From: Acidimicrobiaceae bacterium | GTDB lineage: Bacteria; Actinomycetota; Acidimicrobiia; Acidimicrobiales; Ilumatobacteraceae | DNA: 64,000 bases | Direction of reading: 5' to 3' | NCBI GenBank assembly: GCA_024641005.1 | Contig: JAHEDX010000002.1 | Span: 45,100 to 109,099 of the forward strand | Shown here: positions 18,896 to 28,226 of the stretch, one piece after another | Layout: each line of letters opens with the position of its first letter | Position numbering within the stretch: position 1 is the first letter of the stretch | Notes under the pieces: model-generated | Told to the model about the DNA's origin: nothing | Seen by the model: the letters and a program-made list of their open reading frames with translations, nothing else | The model's database searches: none | Made by a program: the position numbers and the translations under genes

Positions 18896-21844
18896 CTAGC
18901 GCGGTTGGACGATGACCTCGATGTACCGATCGGTGGTGACGTGGTCGGAGAGATACGAGCGCACCGAGGCGACGGTCACCGAGCCCAGTTCGGAGTACTC
19001 GAGGAGATAGCCGTCGAGGCTGAGCGACGGGTGAATCGCATCGTTGAGCAACTCGGTGACGAAGTCACCGTTGTTGACGAAGTTGTACGACTCCTCGACC
19101 TGGGCGAACGCATTGGTGAACTCCTGCTCGGATGGCCCGTTCGCCTCGAGATCGGCAAGCTCCGCGCTCACCAGGTCGGCGACCGACTCGATCCGATCGG
19201 GCGAACCCGTCACCGATACATAGGTCTCGATCACCGGCTCCGGATCGGTCGTGATGTAGCTCACGGCGAACGGCGAGTACGACTCGCCGTCGCGCTCGCG
19301 GATCACATCGGTCAGACGGGCGTCGATGACCTCCGTCGCGACGTCGGCGTTGACCCGGAGGCGAGCGTCCACGTCACCGATCGGGCTGGTGAACAGCAAG
19401 GCGAGCGAGGCCGTATCACCGGTACCCGCGGCGGCGGAGACCCGCACGATCCCTTCAGGTGGCGGATCGGCCACGTCGATCCACTGCTCGGGCCCGGTGG
19501 CCGGCAGCGAGCCGAGGTACGAACCCGTCAGGTCGGTGACCGCGTCGATATCGATGTCGCCCGAAAAGACGAACACCCAGTCGGCGGCGTTGCCGTACCG
19601 TTGCGTCCACACCCTCTCGACGCCGCCGAGATCGAGCGTGTCGAACTCGTCCGCGGTCGGCAAGACCGCATATCGGAGTTCACCCGGATAGCGCGCGTCG
19701 AGTAACGCGTCGTTGCCGGTCGCGTCGGGCGAAGATGCCGGGTCGGCGATCGTCGGGCCGAGTTGGCTCCGCAGTTGGCCCAGGGCGACCGGATCGAAGC
19801 GCGGCTCGGTCATGTAGAGATGAAGCAGTTGCAGCAGCGCCTCGATGTCGGCCGTCGCGGCCGATCCTGCGAAGTTGTCGAGATAGGGCGTGATCCATGC
19901 ATCCACCGCGAGATCCTTACCTGCCAACAGCTGATCGAGTTCTGACTGGTTGAAGTCGGCGACGCCACCCGTGGTCACGATGTCGGCGGCGTACAGGGCA
20001 TCGACCACGTCCTCATCGGCGACCAGGGACGAACCGCCGGGGCTGCTGGCCTGGAAGTAGACCTGGCCCTCCACGATCGTGTTGCTGTTCAAGATCACCC
20101 GCACCCCGTTGGGGTAGACGATTTCGACTGGGTCGAGGTAGATGTCGCCTGCGTTCAGCACATCGTCGACCGAGGTGGGTGCAACGGATTCGGGTCGGTC
20201 CATCAGCTCGTCCGGCAGTACTCGCTGCCCGTCGCGAGGCGTCAGGTCCCGGCTCGCGGAACCGGCGATCATCGACAACACCTCGTCAGCTGATGGCATA
20301 TCACCAGCCGACCCGGCGGGGGTCGAGATGATCACGTGGGGAGCGGAGTTGGTCCAGCGGGCGCGAAATCGGAGGTCGACGGCGTCGGCGGTGATGCCAT
20401 CGAGGATGCCGATCGAGATGTCGTACTCGTCGGCGATCGTCGGGAACGGCGATCCGGTGAGGAAGTTGTCGACGTACTCATCGGCGTAACCGACGTCCTG
20501 TGCGCTGTCGCGACCGGCGTACATCGACTCGTAGCCGGCGCGCAGCGAACTCTTGGCGAGTTCGATCTCGTCATCGGTGAATCCGAACCTATGTGCACGC
20601 TCGTACTCGTCGAGCAATGCCTGCAACGTGTCACCTGCGCGTGCCGCATCGGTCGAGGAGTACAGCGCCGGGGCGTCCAACGACGGCACGAAGCTGTTCG
20701 TTCCCGGTCCGATCCGGTCGAACGGAGCGGTGCCTGCCGAGATGTCCCCCTCGAGGCGTCGGACCAATGCGTCGTAGATGATCAGATCGATCAAATCGGC
20801 ACGCCAGGCCGCAGTTCCGTTGCCCTGGAAGGATGGCAGCGGCAAGGTCACCTCGACATCGACGGTCAGCTGGTCGGGGTCGGAATGCAGCCCGAAGTCG
20901 GGTTCGGTGTCGATCGGGAACTCGACGCTCTCACGTGCTCGGGCGTCCTCCGTACGGGGAACCGCCGGGCCGAACAACCGCTGGATGTCCGCCTCGACAC
21001 CATCGACATCGACGTCGCCGACGACGACGATGGCGGCATTGTCGGGGCGGTACCAGGTGTCGTAGAACGAGCGCAGTTCGGTGTCGGTCATGCCGGAGAT
21101 CGAGTCCTGGGTACCGATCGGCGATCGCCCCGCATACGCCGACCCGCTCAGATACATCTGTTCGGCGACATCGAAGAGTCGTCCGTCCGTGCTCTGCGTT
21201 CGGATTCGCCATTCGTCCAGGACGACACCACGTTCGGCGATCACTTGATCGGAGTCGAAGGTCACGTGTGACAACCATTGTTCGAGCACGCTCAGACCGG
21301 TCTGTACGGATTCGTCGGCGTTCGGCACCGTGAGCGAGTACACGGTCTCGTCGAAGGTCGTGTACGCGTTGATGTCGGCACCGAAGGCCGCACCGAAGCT
21401 GCGCAGCACGTCGATCAACTCGTTCTCGGGGAACTGCTCGGTGCCGTTGAACAGCATGTGTTCGACAAAGTGAGCGACCCCACTCGACGGGCCGAACTCG
21501 TCCACCGAGCCCGCCCCGACCACCAATCGCATCTCTGCCTTGCCGCCGGGGTTGTCATTCGAGCGGACGTAGTAGCGCAGGCCATTGTCGAGTAGCCCCG
21601 TTCGCACGCTGTCATCGTCGGGAATCGGCTCGTCGCTGGGGTCGAGCAGGCCGGGCAGTTCGACCCGGCCAGAAGCGGCGTCGTCGGACGCGACGCCGCC
21701 GTCATCACTGCCCGACGGTACTGTCGGCTCGGTCGTCGACGCGTCGGTGACCGACGGGACGGTCGCCGCCGGGTCGCTCCCGCCAGACGAGCACGCTGCC
21801 AACACAGCGCAGATACCGATGACCGAACCCAGACGCCGCCGCAT
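18896..21844 (-). CDS. M16 family zinc metallopeptidase, lipoprotein, two-repeat form
   Basis: Exported peptidase of 982 residues. The signal ends in the lipobox VLAAC (Cys18), followed by a Ser/Thr/Asp-rich linker. The inverted zinc motif HFVEH is at 125-129 and the third ligand Glu204 (VIAERGVVLDEW) is at the expected 74-residue spacing. The second half repeats the fold without a zinc site, as in pitrilysin-like and PqqL-like enzymes. It probably acts on peptides outside the membrane. TAGCAT lies exactly 6 nt before the ATG, a leaderless layout. The distance from mftA and the export signal make a role in mycofactocin precursor cleavage unlikely. Confidence 0.93.
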   Translation of the reverse strand: MRRRLGSVIGICAVLAACSSGGSDPAATVPSVTDASTTEPTVPSGSDDGGVASDDAASGRVELPGLLDPSDEPIPDDDSVRTGLLDNGLRYYVRSNDNPGGKAEMRLVVGAGSVDEFGPSSGVAHFVEHMLFNGTEQFPENELIDVLRSFGAAFGADINAYTTFDETVYSLTVPNADESVQTGLSVLEQWLSHVTFDSDQVIAERGVVLDEWRIRTQSTDGRLFDVAEQMYLSGSAYAGRSPIGTQDSISGMTDTELRSFYDTWYRPDNAAIVVVGDVDVDGVEADIQRLFGPAVPRTEDARARESVEFPIDTEPDFGLHSDPDQLTVDVEVTLPLPSFQGNGTAAWRADLIDLIIYDALVRRLEGDISAGTAPFDRIGPGTNSFVPSLDAPALYSSTDAARAGDTLQALLDEYERAHRFGFTDDEIELAKSSLRAGYESMYAGRDSAQDVGYADEYVDNFLTGSPFPTIADEYDISIGILDGITADAVDLRFRARWTNSAPHVIISTPAGSAGDMPSADEVLSMIAGSASRDLTPRDGQRVLPDELMDRPESVAPTSVDDVLNAGDIYLDPVEIVYPNGVRVILNSNTIVEGQVYFQASSPGGSSLVADEDVVDALYAADIVTTGGVADFNQSELDQLLAGKDLAVDAWITPYLDNFAGSAATADIEALLQLLHLYMTEPRFDPVALGQLRSQLGPTIADPASSPDATGNDALLDARYPGELRYAVLPTADEFDTLDLGGVERVWTQRYGNAADWVFVFSGDIDIDAVTDLTGSYLGSLPATGPEQWIDVADPPPEGIVRVSAAAGTGDTASLALLFTSPIGDVDARLRVNADVATEVIDARLTDVIRERDGESYSPFAVSYITTDPEPVIETYVSVTGSPDRIESVADLVSAELADLEANGPSEQEFTNAFAQVEESYNFVNNGDFVTELLNDAIHPSLSLDGYLLEYSELGSVTVASVRSYLSDHVTTDRYIEVIVQPR

Positions 21845-21971
21845 GCAGCGATGCTAGGCCGCCGGATCAGCCGAGCACGGTGCCATCGCGTGGACATTGA
21901 CATGCCGCTCACTTCGGGAGGTGCCGGATCGGCGGGTCGGCCGCCACCGACAAGCGTTACCCAGCGGAATG

Positions 21972-23912
21972 TCAGGCGATCACCGGCGGGCGGTCGCCGG
22001 TGGTGACGAATGCCAGCTCCTGCACCGCCCTCGTCATCGCGACGTACAGCAGGCGGGCGCCGCGTGTGGTGCCATCGAGGATCTCGTGCGGATTCACCAC
22101 GACGACACCGTCGAACTCGAGCCCCTTGACCGTCTCCGGACCGAACAGCGGAACATCGTCGTGGCCCAGATCGTGGACATGATCGACCGCGACGAGACCG
22201 GCAACGACGAGCGCGTCGGCGATCGAAGCATGCAACTCCGTTGGGGCGACGACGCCCGTGAGCCGGTGCCGATGTTTCACCTCGGCCACCACCCGCGCAA
22301 GCCCGGCAGCCAGCGCAGCGGGTTCGAAACGGTGCCACGAAGGCGGTTCGCCCTCATGGCGTACCGAACGGCTCGCGGTGGCATCGACGCCGGTCATCGG
22401 CAACAAGCGATTCGCCACGGTGAGCACCGGCTCGGGCACGCGATAGCCGATGGTGAGGTCTGCGACGGTGCCCCGACCATCGGTCGCGCCGAGATGGGCG
22501 AACACGTCGGCCCAGCGTTCCTGCCCGGCGGGCGCCGTCGACTGGGCGACATCGCCGACGAGTGTCATCGAACCCGTTGGCGACCGTCGTCCGATCACCC
22601 GCAGCGCCACCGCAGAATGGTCCTGAGCCTCGTCGACCACGACATGGGCGTATGTGAACGGCGTGCCGTTGAGCAGCGTGTTCGCCTCGTCGATCAGATA
22701 CTGGTCGGCCGCGGTCCAGATCCGCTTCTTGCCGCGTGGCCCGGGGAGCAGACGGTCGACCACGGTGACCGGCTTCTGGGTCGGCCAACACTTGTTGAGC
22801 AGCGCCTTCAGCGGGGTGGCCTCCGACCAGCGGTCGTCGCCGCCACATCGACGTCGAAGTTCCTGCCGCGCCAGCGCCCGTAGGCGTTCGCGCCGTTGGT
22901 TGATCGGCACGACGCCGTCCTTCGCCGTGGTGATCCAGCGAGCGATCAACTCGCCTTCGAACACGTGCGTGCGCGCTCCGATCGGTACGCGCACATCGTT
23001 AGCGGGCGGCTGGATGGTCGCCAACGCGAGACGTTCGAGGTCGACGAGGCGGTCGGCTGCCCCTTTCCACCTGGCGACGTCGGGCTCGTCGCTGCCCTGC
23101 ACGTCGACCTTGGGGATGCACAGGTCGACCGCCATGCATTGACGCACGCTGCGCTCGCCGAGCGATGGCAACACGTTCGCGATGTAGTCGAGGAACGCCC
23201 GGTTCGGACCGACCACCAGGACCCCGTCACGAGCCAGCCTGCGGCGGTGCTCGAACAACAGATATGCAGCCCGGTGGAGGGCGACCGCGGTCTTCCCGGT
23301 GCCAGGACCGCCCTGCACGATCAGCGCCTGGTCGATGTCGGCACGGATCACGACGTCCTGTTCCGCCTGAATCGTTGCCACGATCTCGCGCATCGCGCCG
23401 GATCGGGCCGCCCCGATCTCCGCCAGCACCGGATCGGGGATACCCGCAGCGACATCGACCGCATCGGGATCGTCGAGGTGCTCGTCGAGATAAGCGGAGA
23501 GGTCGCCCTCCGCGAGCGTGAATCGCCTTCGAAACGTCACGCCCAACGGGTCGACCGCAGTGGCGCGATAGAACGGGGCCGATATCGGGGCACGCCAGTC
23601 GACCACGACCGGGTCATGTCGGTCGTCCTCGATGTGCCGTCGCCCGATATACCACTGGTCGAGGCCCGGAGTCGTATGTGACGGCTCGTCGATGCGACCG
23701 AAGAACTCGCCGGCACCGGGCGAGCGCAATGAATCGAGCGCCTCCCACACCGTCATCTCGACGTACTCGGCGGTGATGCCGTCGGCCGAGCTCGCCGGGT
23801 CCACGCCTTCGAGCCGCTCGACCATCCGGTCACGGCACTCGCGGGCGAAGGCCAGACGGACGCGCTCGTCAGCGAGTTCGGGAAACAAGTCGGCCACCGG
23901 TTCGTTCGACAT
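21972..23912 (-). CDS. HelD-like superfamily 1 helicase / RNA polymerase recycling factor
   Basis: UvrD-related ATPase of 646 residues. Visible are an N-terminal helical region, the SF1 entry motif PVVVDWRAPISAPFY, Walker A QGGPGTGKTAVALHRAAYLL, Walker B VDEAQDHS, and C-terminal motifs GVVVVNPHEI and ARLLYVAMTRAVQEL. In actinobacteria HelD clears stalled RNA polymerase; this assignment follows from family resemblance. The frame is open to 23945, but ATG 23912 (MSNEPVADLFPE) is preferred; TAGCAT lies 10 nt upstream. It is divergent from the broken SDR gene. Confidence 0.88.
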   Translation of the reverse strand: MSNEPVADLFPELADERVRLAFARECRDRMVERLEGVDPASSADGITAEYVEMTVWEALDSLRSPGAGEFFGRIDEPSHTTPGLDQWYIGRRHIEDDRHDPVVVDWRAPISAPFYRATAVDPLGVTFRRRFTLAEGDLSAYLDEHLDDPDAVDVAAGIPDPVLAEIGAARSGAMREIVATIQAEQDVVIRADIDQALIVQGGPGTGKTAVALHRAAYLLFEHRRRLARDGVLVVGPNRAFLDYIANVLPSLGERSVRQCMAVDLCIPKVDVQGSDEPDVARWKGAADRLVDLERLALATIQPPANDVRVPIGARTHVFEGELIARWITTAKDGVVPINQRRERLRALARQELRRRCGGDDRWSEATPLKALLNKCWPTQKPVTVVDRLLPGPRGKKRIWTAADQYLIDEANTLLNGTPFTYAHVVVDEAQDHSAVALRVIGRRSPTGSMTLVGDVAQSTAPAGQERWADVFAHLGATDGRGTVADLTIGYRVPEPVLTVANRLLPMTGVDATASRSVRHEGEPPSWHRFEPAALAAGLARVVAEVKHRHRLTGVVAPTELHASIADALVVAGLVAVDHVHDLGHDDVPLFGPETVKGLEFDGVVVVNPHEILDGTTRGARLLYVAMTRAVQELAFVTTGDRPPVIA

Positions 23913-24064
23913 GGGGGAAGCGATGCTAACGCCGGCGCCACGCACCTACGTCCAACGCGTGACCCCGAGTCGCCTCCCCCGCGTGTCATCCACCTCATCG
24001 CCGGCCGTGGGTCGTCGCACCAGACCCGGATCAGACATCATCGGAACGAACCGAAAGGACCTAC

Positions 24065-24866
24065 GTGGACATTCAGGGTCTGTTCTCCATCGACGGCAAG
24101 ATCGCCCTCGTCACCGGCGGCTCGCGCGGGATCGGCGAGATGATCGTTGCCGGCTTCCTCGCCAACGGCGCCAAGGTCTACATCGCGTCGCGTAAAGCCG
24201 ACGCCTGTGAGGTCTACCTCGGCGAACTTGACCGATCGGTTCGGGGGCGAGTGCATTCCATTGCCCGGTGACACATCGACGATCGCAGGGATCGAGGCGC
24301 TCGCGGCCGAACTCCCGGCCCGCGAAACACGCCTCGACATCCTGGTCAACAATGCGGGCGTCGCATGGGGTGCACCGCTCGACGACTTCCCGGAGATCGG
24401 GTGGGACAAGGTGATGAACACCAACGTCAAGGGCGTCTTCTTCCTGACCCAACGGCTGCTGCCGCTGCTGGAAGCCTCCGGTACACCCGAGGATCCCGCC
24501 CGCGTCATCAACATGGGATCGATCGACGGCATCCGGCCACCGGCGTTCGAGACGTTCTCCTACGGACCGTCGAAAGCAGCCGTTCACACCCTCACGCAAC
24601 AACTGGCCGGCAAGCTGGCCCCGCGCAACACCCTCGCCAATGCGATCGCGCCCGGCCCCTTCCCGACCTGGATGCTCAGCACCGGTGTCGGCACCGGTGG
24701 CGATGTCGAAGGCACGGATTGGGAAACGATCGGTCGCGGTACAACTCGCGGTCGCGTGGGCACGCCAGAGGACATCGCGGGCCTCGCCATCTTCCTCAGC
24801 TAGCGTGCCGGATCGTTCACCGTCTGCGCCGTGATCACCTGCGACGGCGGCATCGTCGTCCAGTAG
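24065..24866 (+). pseudogene. Broken short-chain dehydrogenase/reductase gene (one frameshift, one nonsense codon)
   Basis: The GTG at 24065, with AAAGGA upstream, opens a clear SDR: VTGGSRGIGE cofactor motif, then KADACE. The frame then shifts by one: dropping the T at 24213 restores ACEATSANLTDRFGG and continuous homology through LVNNAG and the catalytic Tyr and Lys in YGPSKAA. At 24801 an in-frame TAG interrupts FLS-(stop)-RAGSF; after it the same frame runs on for 20 codons through ITCDGGIVVQ to a second TAG at 24864-24866, which fits the normal SDR C-terminus. Repaired, it encodes about 266 residues, the family length. Two independent lesions point to a real pseudogene, although sequencing error at one of them cannot be excluded. 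Confidence 0.88.
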
Positions 24867-24930
24867 CTGCCCGTCGGCGTCATCGGGTGGCAACACGTCG
24901 TCTCGCCCGAACCACGGCACACTGTCGGCC

Positions 24931-25701
24931 ATGTCATTCCCGCCGCCCCTGGCGATGCCGATCCGAATCCACGGCCTCACCAAATGGTTCGGTGAGACGC
25001 GTGCACTCGACGCGCTGACGCTCGACGTACCGGCGGGAACCTGCTTCGGTCTGGTCGGTCCGAACGGGAGCGGCAAGTCGACGACCTTGCGCTCGGTGAT
25101 CGGGCTCGTCCGACCAGACAGCGGCACCATCCAGGTCTGCGGACACGACATCGCCACGGAGCTCCAGCAGGCGCGCTCGAAGATCGGAGTCGTGCTCGAT
25201 CCGTTGCAGCTCTTCGAGCGTCTGACGGCGCGCGAGTTCCTCACGACGATCGGTGAACTCAGACAGCTCGATCCGGCCCTGGTGATCGAGCGTGGCGGAC
25301 AGTTGTTCGACACCCTGCAACTCGCCGCCGATGCCGATCGGCAGATCGCCGGCTATAGCCACGGGATGCGCAAGAAGACCGCGTTGGCAGCCGCCGTCTT
25401 GCACCGGCCACGGTTGTTGCTGCTCGATGAACCGTTCGAGGGCGTCGACCCCGTCTCCGCCCGGACGATGCGGTCGATGCTCGACCGGTTCCGGACCGGT
25501 GGCGGCACCGTCGTCTTCTCGAGCCATGTGATGGACCTGGTCGAGCGGCTCTGCGACCATGTCGGTGTGATCCACGAAGGGCGCGTCGTCGCTAGCGGAC
25601 CGACCGACGAACTTCGCAACGGGCGCCGGCTGGAAGAGGCATTCATCGATGTCGTCGGCGCTTCGGATGTCGACGACGGCGGACTCGCCTGGCTGGGATG
25701 A
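24931..25701 (+). CDS. ABC transporter ATP-binding protein
   Basis: Cytoplasmic ATPase subunit (256 residues) of an ABC-2-type exporter. Walker A is GPNGSGKST, the signature is a degenerate YSHGMRKK, Walker B is LLLLDEPFEGVDP and the switch His is in FSSHVMDLV. The class resembles the drug/lipid or natural-product exporters with a single large permease. The stop overlaps the start of the permease by 4 bp (ATGA at 25698-25701). The start could also be ATG 24955. A 64-bp gap separates it from the pseudogene. Confidence 0.92.
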   Translation: MSFPPPLAMPIRIHGLTKWFGETRALDALTLDVPAGTCFGLVGPNGSGKSTTLRSVIGLVRPDSGTIQVCGHDIATELQQARSKIGVVLDPLQLFERLTAREFLTTIGELRQLDPALVIERGGQLFDTLQLAADADRQIAGYSHGMRKKTALAAAVLHRPRLLLLDEPFEGVDPVSARTMRSMLDRFRTGGGTVVFSSHVMDLVERLCDHVGVIHEGRVVASGPTDELRNGRRLEEAFIDVVGASDVDDGGLAWLG

Positions 25702-27302
25702 TGGTCAGATCGAAGCGGGACCTCGCGGTCGCGTTCGTCCGGCTCCGGTGGCGACTCCTGCGCGGAGCGATCCGTAACGGCGGCGCCGAGCAGCTCGGGG
25801 CGATCGTTTCGACCGTGGCCTCGGCGCTGGTCGGGCTGGGAGGAGGCACCGCGATCCTCGTCGCCGGCACCAACTTCGACCCGCGACGCGAACTCGCGAT
25901 CATCTTCTGCACAGGGATCGTGATCCTCGTCGTCGGGTTCGGGATCGTGGCCGGCGTCGCACAGCCCGTCGATCCCCGAGTCGTTGCAGCCGAGCCGCTG
26001 TCACACGGCGACCGTGCGGTCGGCTTGCTCGCATCGTCGGCACTCGGCCCACCTGGGCTGGCCGGGATCGCCCTCGGTCTGGGGCTGGCAATGGGAATGG
26101 TGCGCGGGCCGAGCAGCGTCCTCGTGATCGTCGTCGCGATCGCCTCATGGTTGTTCGCGTTGCTGTTGGTGACCCGCACCGCGACCAACCTGCTCGCCCT
26201 GCTCATCAGCCGGTTCCCACGCGCTGGACAGTTGGTCGTCGGCACCGCTGGTCTCGTCTTCTACGGCCTCTTCCAGTTCGTCCCCGCGATGCTGCGCGGC
26301 CTCGACGACGCCCAGCGCAGCCAACTCGCCCAAGTGATGAGTTGGACTCCGCCTGGGCAGATTGGAGAGGCGCTCGGAGCGGCCGACGGCCCACTGGGGC
26401 GATCCCTCCTGCATCTGGCGCTCGGCACGCTGTGGCTTCCCGTCCTCATCGTCGCCTTCTTCTGGTCGGCCCGACGGCTGACACAGTCCGTTCGCATCGC
26501 AGGCGGCCTCGATACCAGCGATGCCGAGGCATCCTGGATCGGACGGCTCGCTCGCCGCTCGTGCGGTTCGGGGCCCAGCGCATCAATCGCTTGGCGCAGC
26601 CTGCTGACCCGGTTCCGCACCCCGCGAACGGCACTCGAGACATTCACCGGTGCCGGCGTCGGACTCGCCGCGGTGCTCGTGCCGACGGTGCTGCGCGACA
26701 GCCCGGGAAGCGGAGCAGTGCTCGTGGGCGGAGCCGTGCAGCTCGCCGTCCTGTTCATGTCGGGCAATAGTTTCGGCGCTGACGGACCGGCGGTCACCCA
26801 CGAGTTGTTGGCGGGGGCCGATGCGCCGACCCTGGCGCGCGGCAAGGCTCGCAGCATTGCGATCGTCGCCTCACCCCTCGCCGTGATCGGTCCCCTCCTC
26901 GCCGCGGCGATCACGGGAGAGTGGCGATACCTGGTCGCAGGCTTCGGCGTCGGCATCGGTGCCCTCTTGGCCGGCACAGGAGCCGCGGTCGTCCAGTCCG
27001 CTCTCGTGCCGATCGCCGTGCCGGAATCCGACAATCCGTTCGCGAGCGGCGAATCGGGCAAGGGCATGGTCGCCGCGCTCCTCCTCGGCATCGTGCTGGT
27101 CGGGTTGGCGATCGCGACCATCCCGGTGGCACTGGCGTTGTTCTGGGCCACCGACCGCGGTCGGGTCGGTCTGGTCACCGTGTTCGCAGGGCTGACGATC
27201 GTCGTGGGGTGGGCTGTGATGCACCTGGGCGTGCGCATCGCCGCGTGGCGCCTCGGTTTCCGCGACCCCGAGTTCATCATGTCCGTCACCCCGACGCGCT
27301 GA
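25698..27302 (+). CDS. ABC-2 type exporter permease
   Basis: Polytopic membrane protein of 534 residues with about twelve hydrophobic segments, forming the channel for the preceding ATPase. The soluble start (MMVRSKRDLAVAFVRLRWRLLRG) is basic and cytoplasmic. No substrate-specific motif was recognised. It is translationally coupled to the ATPase gene and 23 bp ahead of a small membrane-anchored protein and then mftA, all on one strand, so transcription may run through; whether it exports a mycofactocin-related compound is only speculation. Confidence 0.88.
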   Translation: MMVRSKRDLAVAFVRLRWRLLRGAIRNGGAEQLGAIVSTVASALVGLGGGTAILVAGTNFDPRRELAIIFCTGIVILVVGFGIVAGVAQPVDPRVVAAEPLSHGDRAVGLLASSALGPPGLAGIALGLGLAMGMVRGPSSVLVIVVAIASWLFALLLVTRTATNLLALLISRFPRAGQLVVGTAGLVFYGLFQFVPAMLRGLDDAQRSQLAQVMSWTPPGQIGEALGAADGPLGRSLLHLALGTLWLPVLIVAFFWSARRLTQSVRIAGGLDTSDAEASWIGRLARRSCGSGPSASIAWRSLLTRFRTPRTALETFTGAGVGLAAVLVPTVLRDSPGSGAVLVGGAVQLAVLFMSGNSFGADGPAVTHELLAGADAPTLARGKARSIAIVASPLAVIGPLLAAAITGEWRYLVAGFGVGIGALLAGTGAAVVQSALVPIAVPESDNPFASGESGKGMVAALLLGIVLVGLAIATIPVALALFWATDRGRVGLVTVFAGLTIVVGWAVMHLGVRIAAWRLGFRDPEFIMSVTPTR

Positions 27303-27325
27303 CACCGCCGACTACCCTGCGGTCT

Positions 27326-27769
27326 GTGCAGGTGCTCATCGCGGTCGTGGCCGTCCTCGCCATCGCAGTCGCCGTGGGTGGGGTGATGTTGGCGCGACGA
27401 CGGTCCGCTTCGCCTGCTGCTCCTACAGAGCCCGCCCCGGCCCCGGCGCCTGGCCCCCGCGCGATCCCCGACGAGCCTCGCCCGATGAACGACCTCGAGT
27501 CGGCGCTGGCCAGCGTGACCGACCGCACGGGGCATCCGATCCAAGAACGAATCGACGCCGAGACGGGCCACATCGACGAGTTGCGCGTGACCGACGACAC
27601 CGGGCCGCTCCTTCGACGAGCACTCGACCACGTTGCCCATCCCTCAGCTCATGGCGCCACCGGCCAGCAGGCTGCCGCCCCGGACGCGGAGGGCCCGACG
27701 GGTCAGGGTCCCGTCGACACTCCGAATGACTCCCCGCCGAACGACTCCGACATCTCCGCCGGCAGCTGA
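27326..27769 (+). CDS. Small membrane-anchored protein of unknown function
   Basis: A 147-residue product beginning with a hydrophobic helix (VLIAVVAVLAIAVAVGGVML) and ARRRS, then a Pro/Ala-rich linker. A short conserved-looking acidic/helical segment follows (DLESALASVTDRTGHPIQER, then ELRVTDDTGPLLRRALDHVA) and the tail is Asp/Ser/Pro-rich. The helix plus positive residues suggest a cytoplasm-facing single-pass protein. No family was recognised. It ends 39 bp before mftA. The GTG start is the only one that keeps the helix. Confidence 0.65.
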   Translation: MQVLIAVVAVLAIAVAVGGVMLARRRSASPAAPTEPAPAPAPGPRAIPDEPRPMNDLESALASVTDRTGHPIQERIDAETGHIDELRVTDDTGPLLRRALDHVAHPSAHGATGQQAAAPDAEGPTGQGPVDTPNDSPPNDSDISAGS

Positions 27770-27796
27770 GCTTCCGATCTGCCTGCCTCCGGGCGA

Positions 27797-27802
27797 TACG
27801 CT
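27797..27802 (+). promoter_or_regulatory. -10 box of mftA, exact leaderless position
   Basis: TACGCT occupies -12 to -7 relative to ATG 27809, as for an mRNA that begins at the A of the ATG. No clear -35 was found. It suggests mftA has its own promoter and is not simply read from the ABC genes. Confidence 0.55.
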
Positions 27803-27808
27803 ACGGAG

Positions 27809-27919
27809 ATGGAACAGGACAACACCCTGCTCGAGACGACCGAAACCGTGGACGACGAACTCGTCGATGAGTTGTTGATCGAGGAGATCTCGATCGACGG
27901 CATGTGCGGCGTCTACTGA
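27809..27919 (+). CDS. mftA: Mycofactocin precursor peptide
   Basis: A 36-codon gene whose product ends in IDGMCGVY, the invariant C-terminus of mycofactocin precursors. Its last two residues, Val-Tyr, are decarboxylated and cross-linked by MftC to form the redox core. The preceding leader is acidic and short (MEQDNTLLETTETVDDELVD), with the usual LLIEEISIDG lead-in that binds MftB. The identification is direct from the sequence. It is followed after 16 bp by mftB. The peptide is short enough to be missed by automatic annotation. Confidence 0.97.
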   Translation: MEQDNTLLETTETVDDELVDELLIEEISIDGMCGVY

Positions 27920-27935
27920 GACCGCGATCAGTCTC

Positions 27936-28226
27936 GTGACCACCGTCGATGCGCCCAGCGCATTGCTGGACCGGGCACTCGCCTTGCACCCTCAGGTCGC
28001 CCTGCGACCCGAGCCGTTCGGCGCGTTGGCCTATCACTACGACACCAGGCGGCTGGTGTTCCTGAAGCATCCCGATGTGGTGCGCGTCGTGCGTGCTCTC
28101 GGCAGTCACGAGACCGTCGCCGCGGCGCTGGTCGCCTGCGACATTTCCTCTGACAGGTTCCCGGCATTCGAGCGGGCATTGATGTCGCTGATCGAATCGG
28201 AGATGCTCTGTGACCGCGCTGGTTGA
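27936..28226 (+). CDS. mftB: Mycofactocin precursor-binding chaperone (PqqD-like RRE)
   Basis: A 96-residue protein with the RiPP-recognition-element fold related to PqqD. It binds the MftA leader and presents it to MftC. Typical features are the N-terminal strand region LHPQVALRPEPFGALAYHY, DTRRLVFLKHPDVVRVV and a helical C-terminus. The GTG start follows mftA by 16 bp, and the 3' end overlaps mftC by 17 bp, so all three should be made together. The gene order mftA-mftB-mftC supports the call. Confidence 0.93.
   Translation: MTTVDAPSALLDRALALHPQVALRPEPFGALAYHYDTRRLVFLKHPDVVRVVRALGSHETVAAALVACDISSDRFPAFERALMSLIESEMLCDRAG

Noticed and set aside
18896..21844. M16 peptidase as the protease for the mycofactocin precursor, by analogy with PqqF
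   Set aside because: It has a lipoprotein signal and should act outside the cell, and mycofactocin maturation uses a creatininase-type peptidase (MftE) instead.
24111..25313. 400-codon minus-strand frame over the broken SDR gene
   Set aside because: No domain is recognisable and it runs through the intact ABC ATPase gene on the other strand; the SDR reading with two lesions explains the region better.
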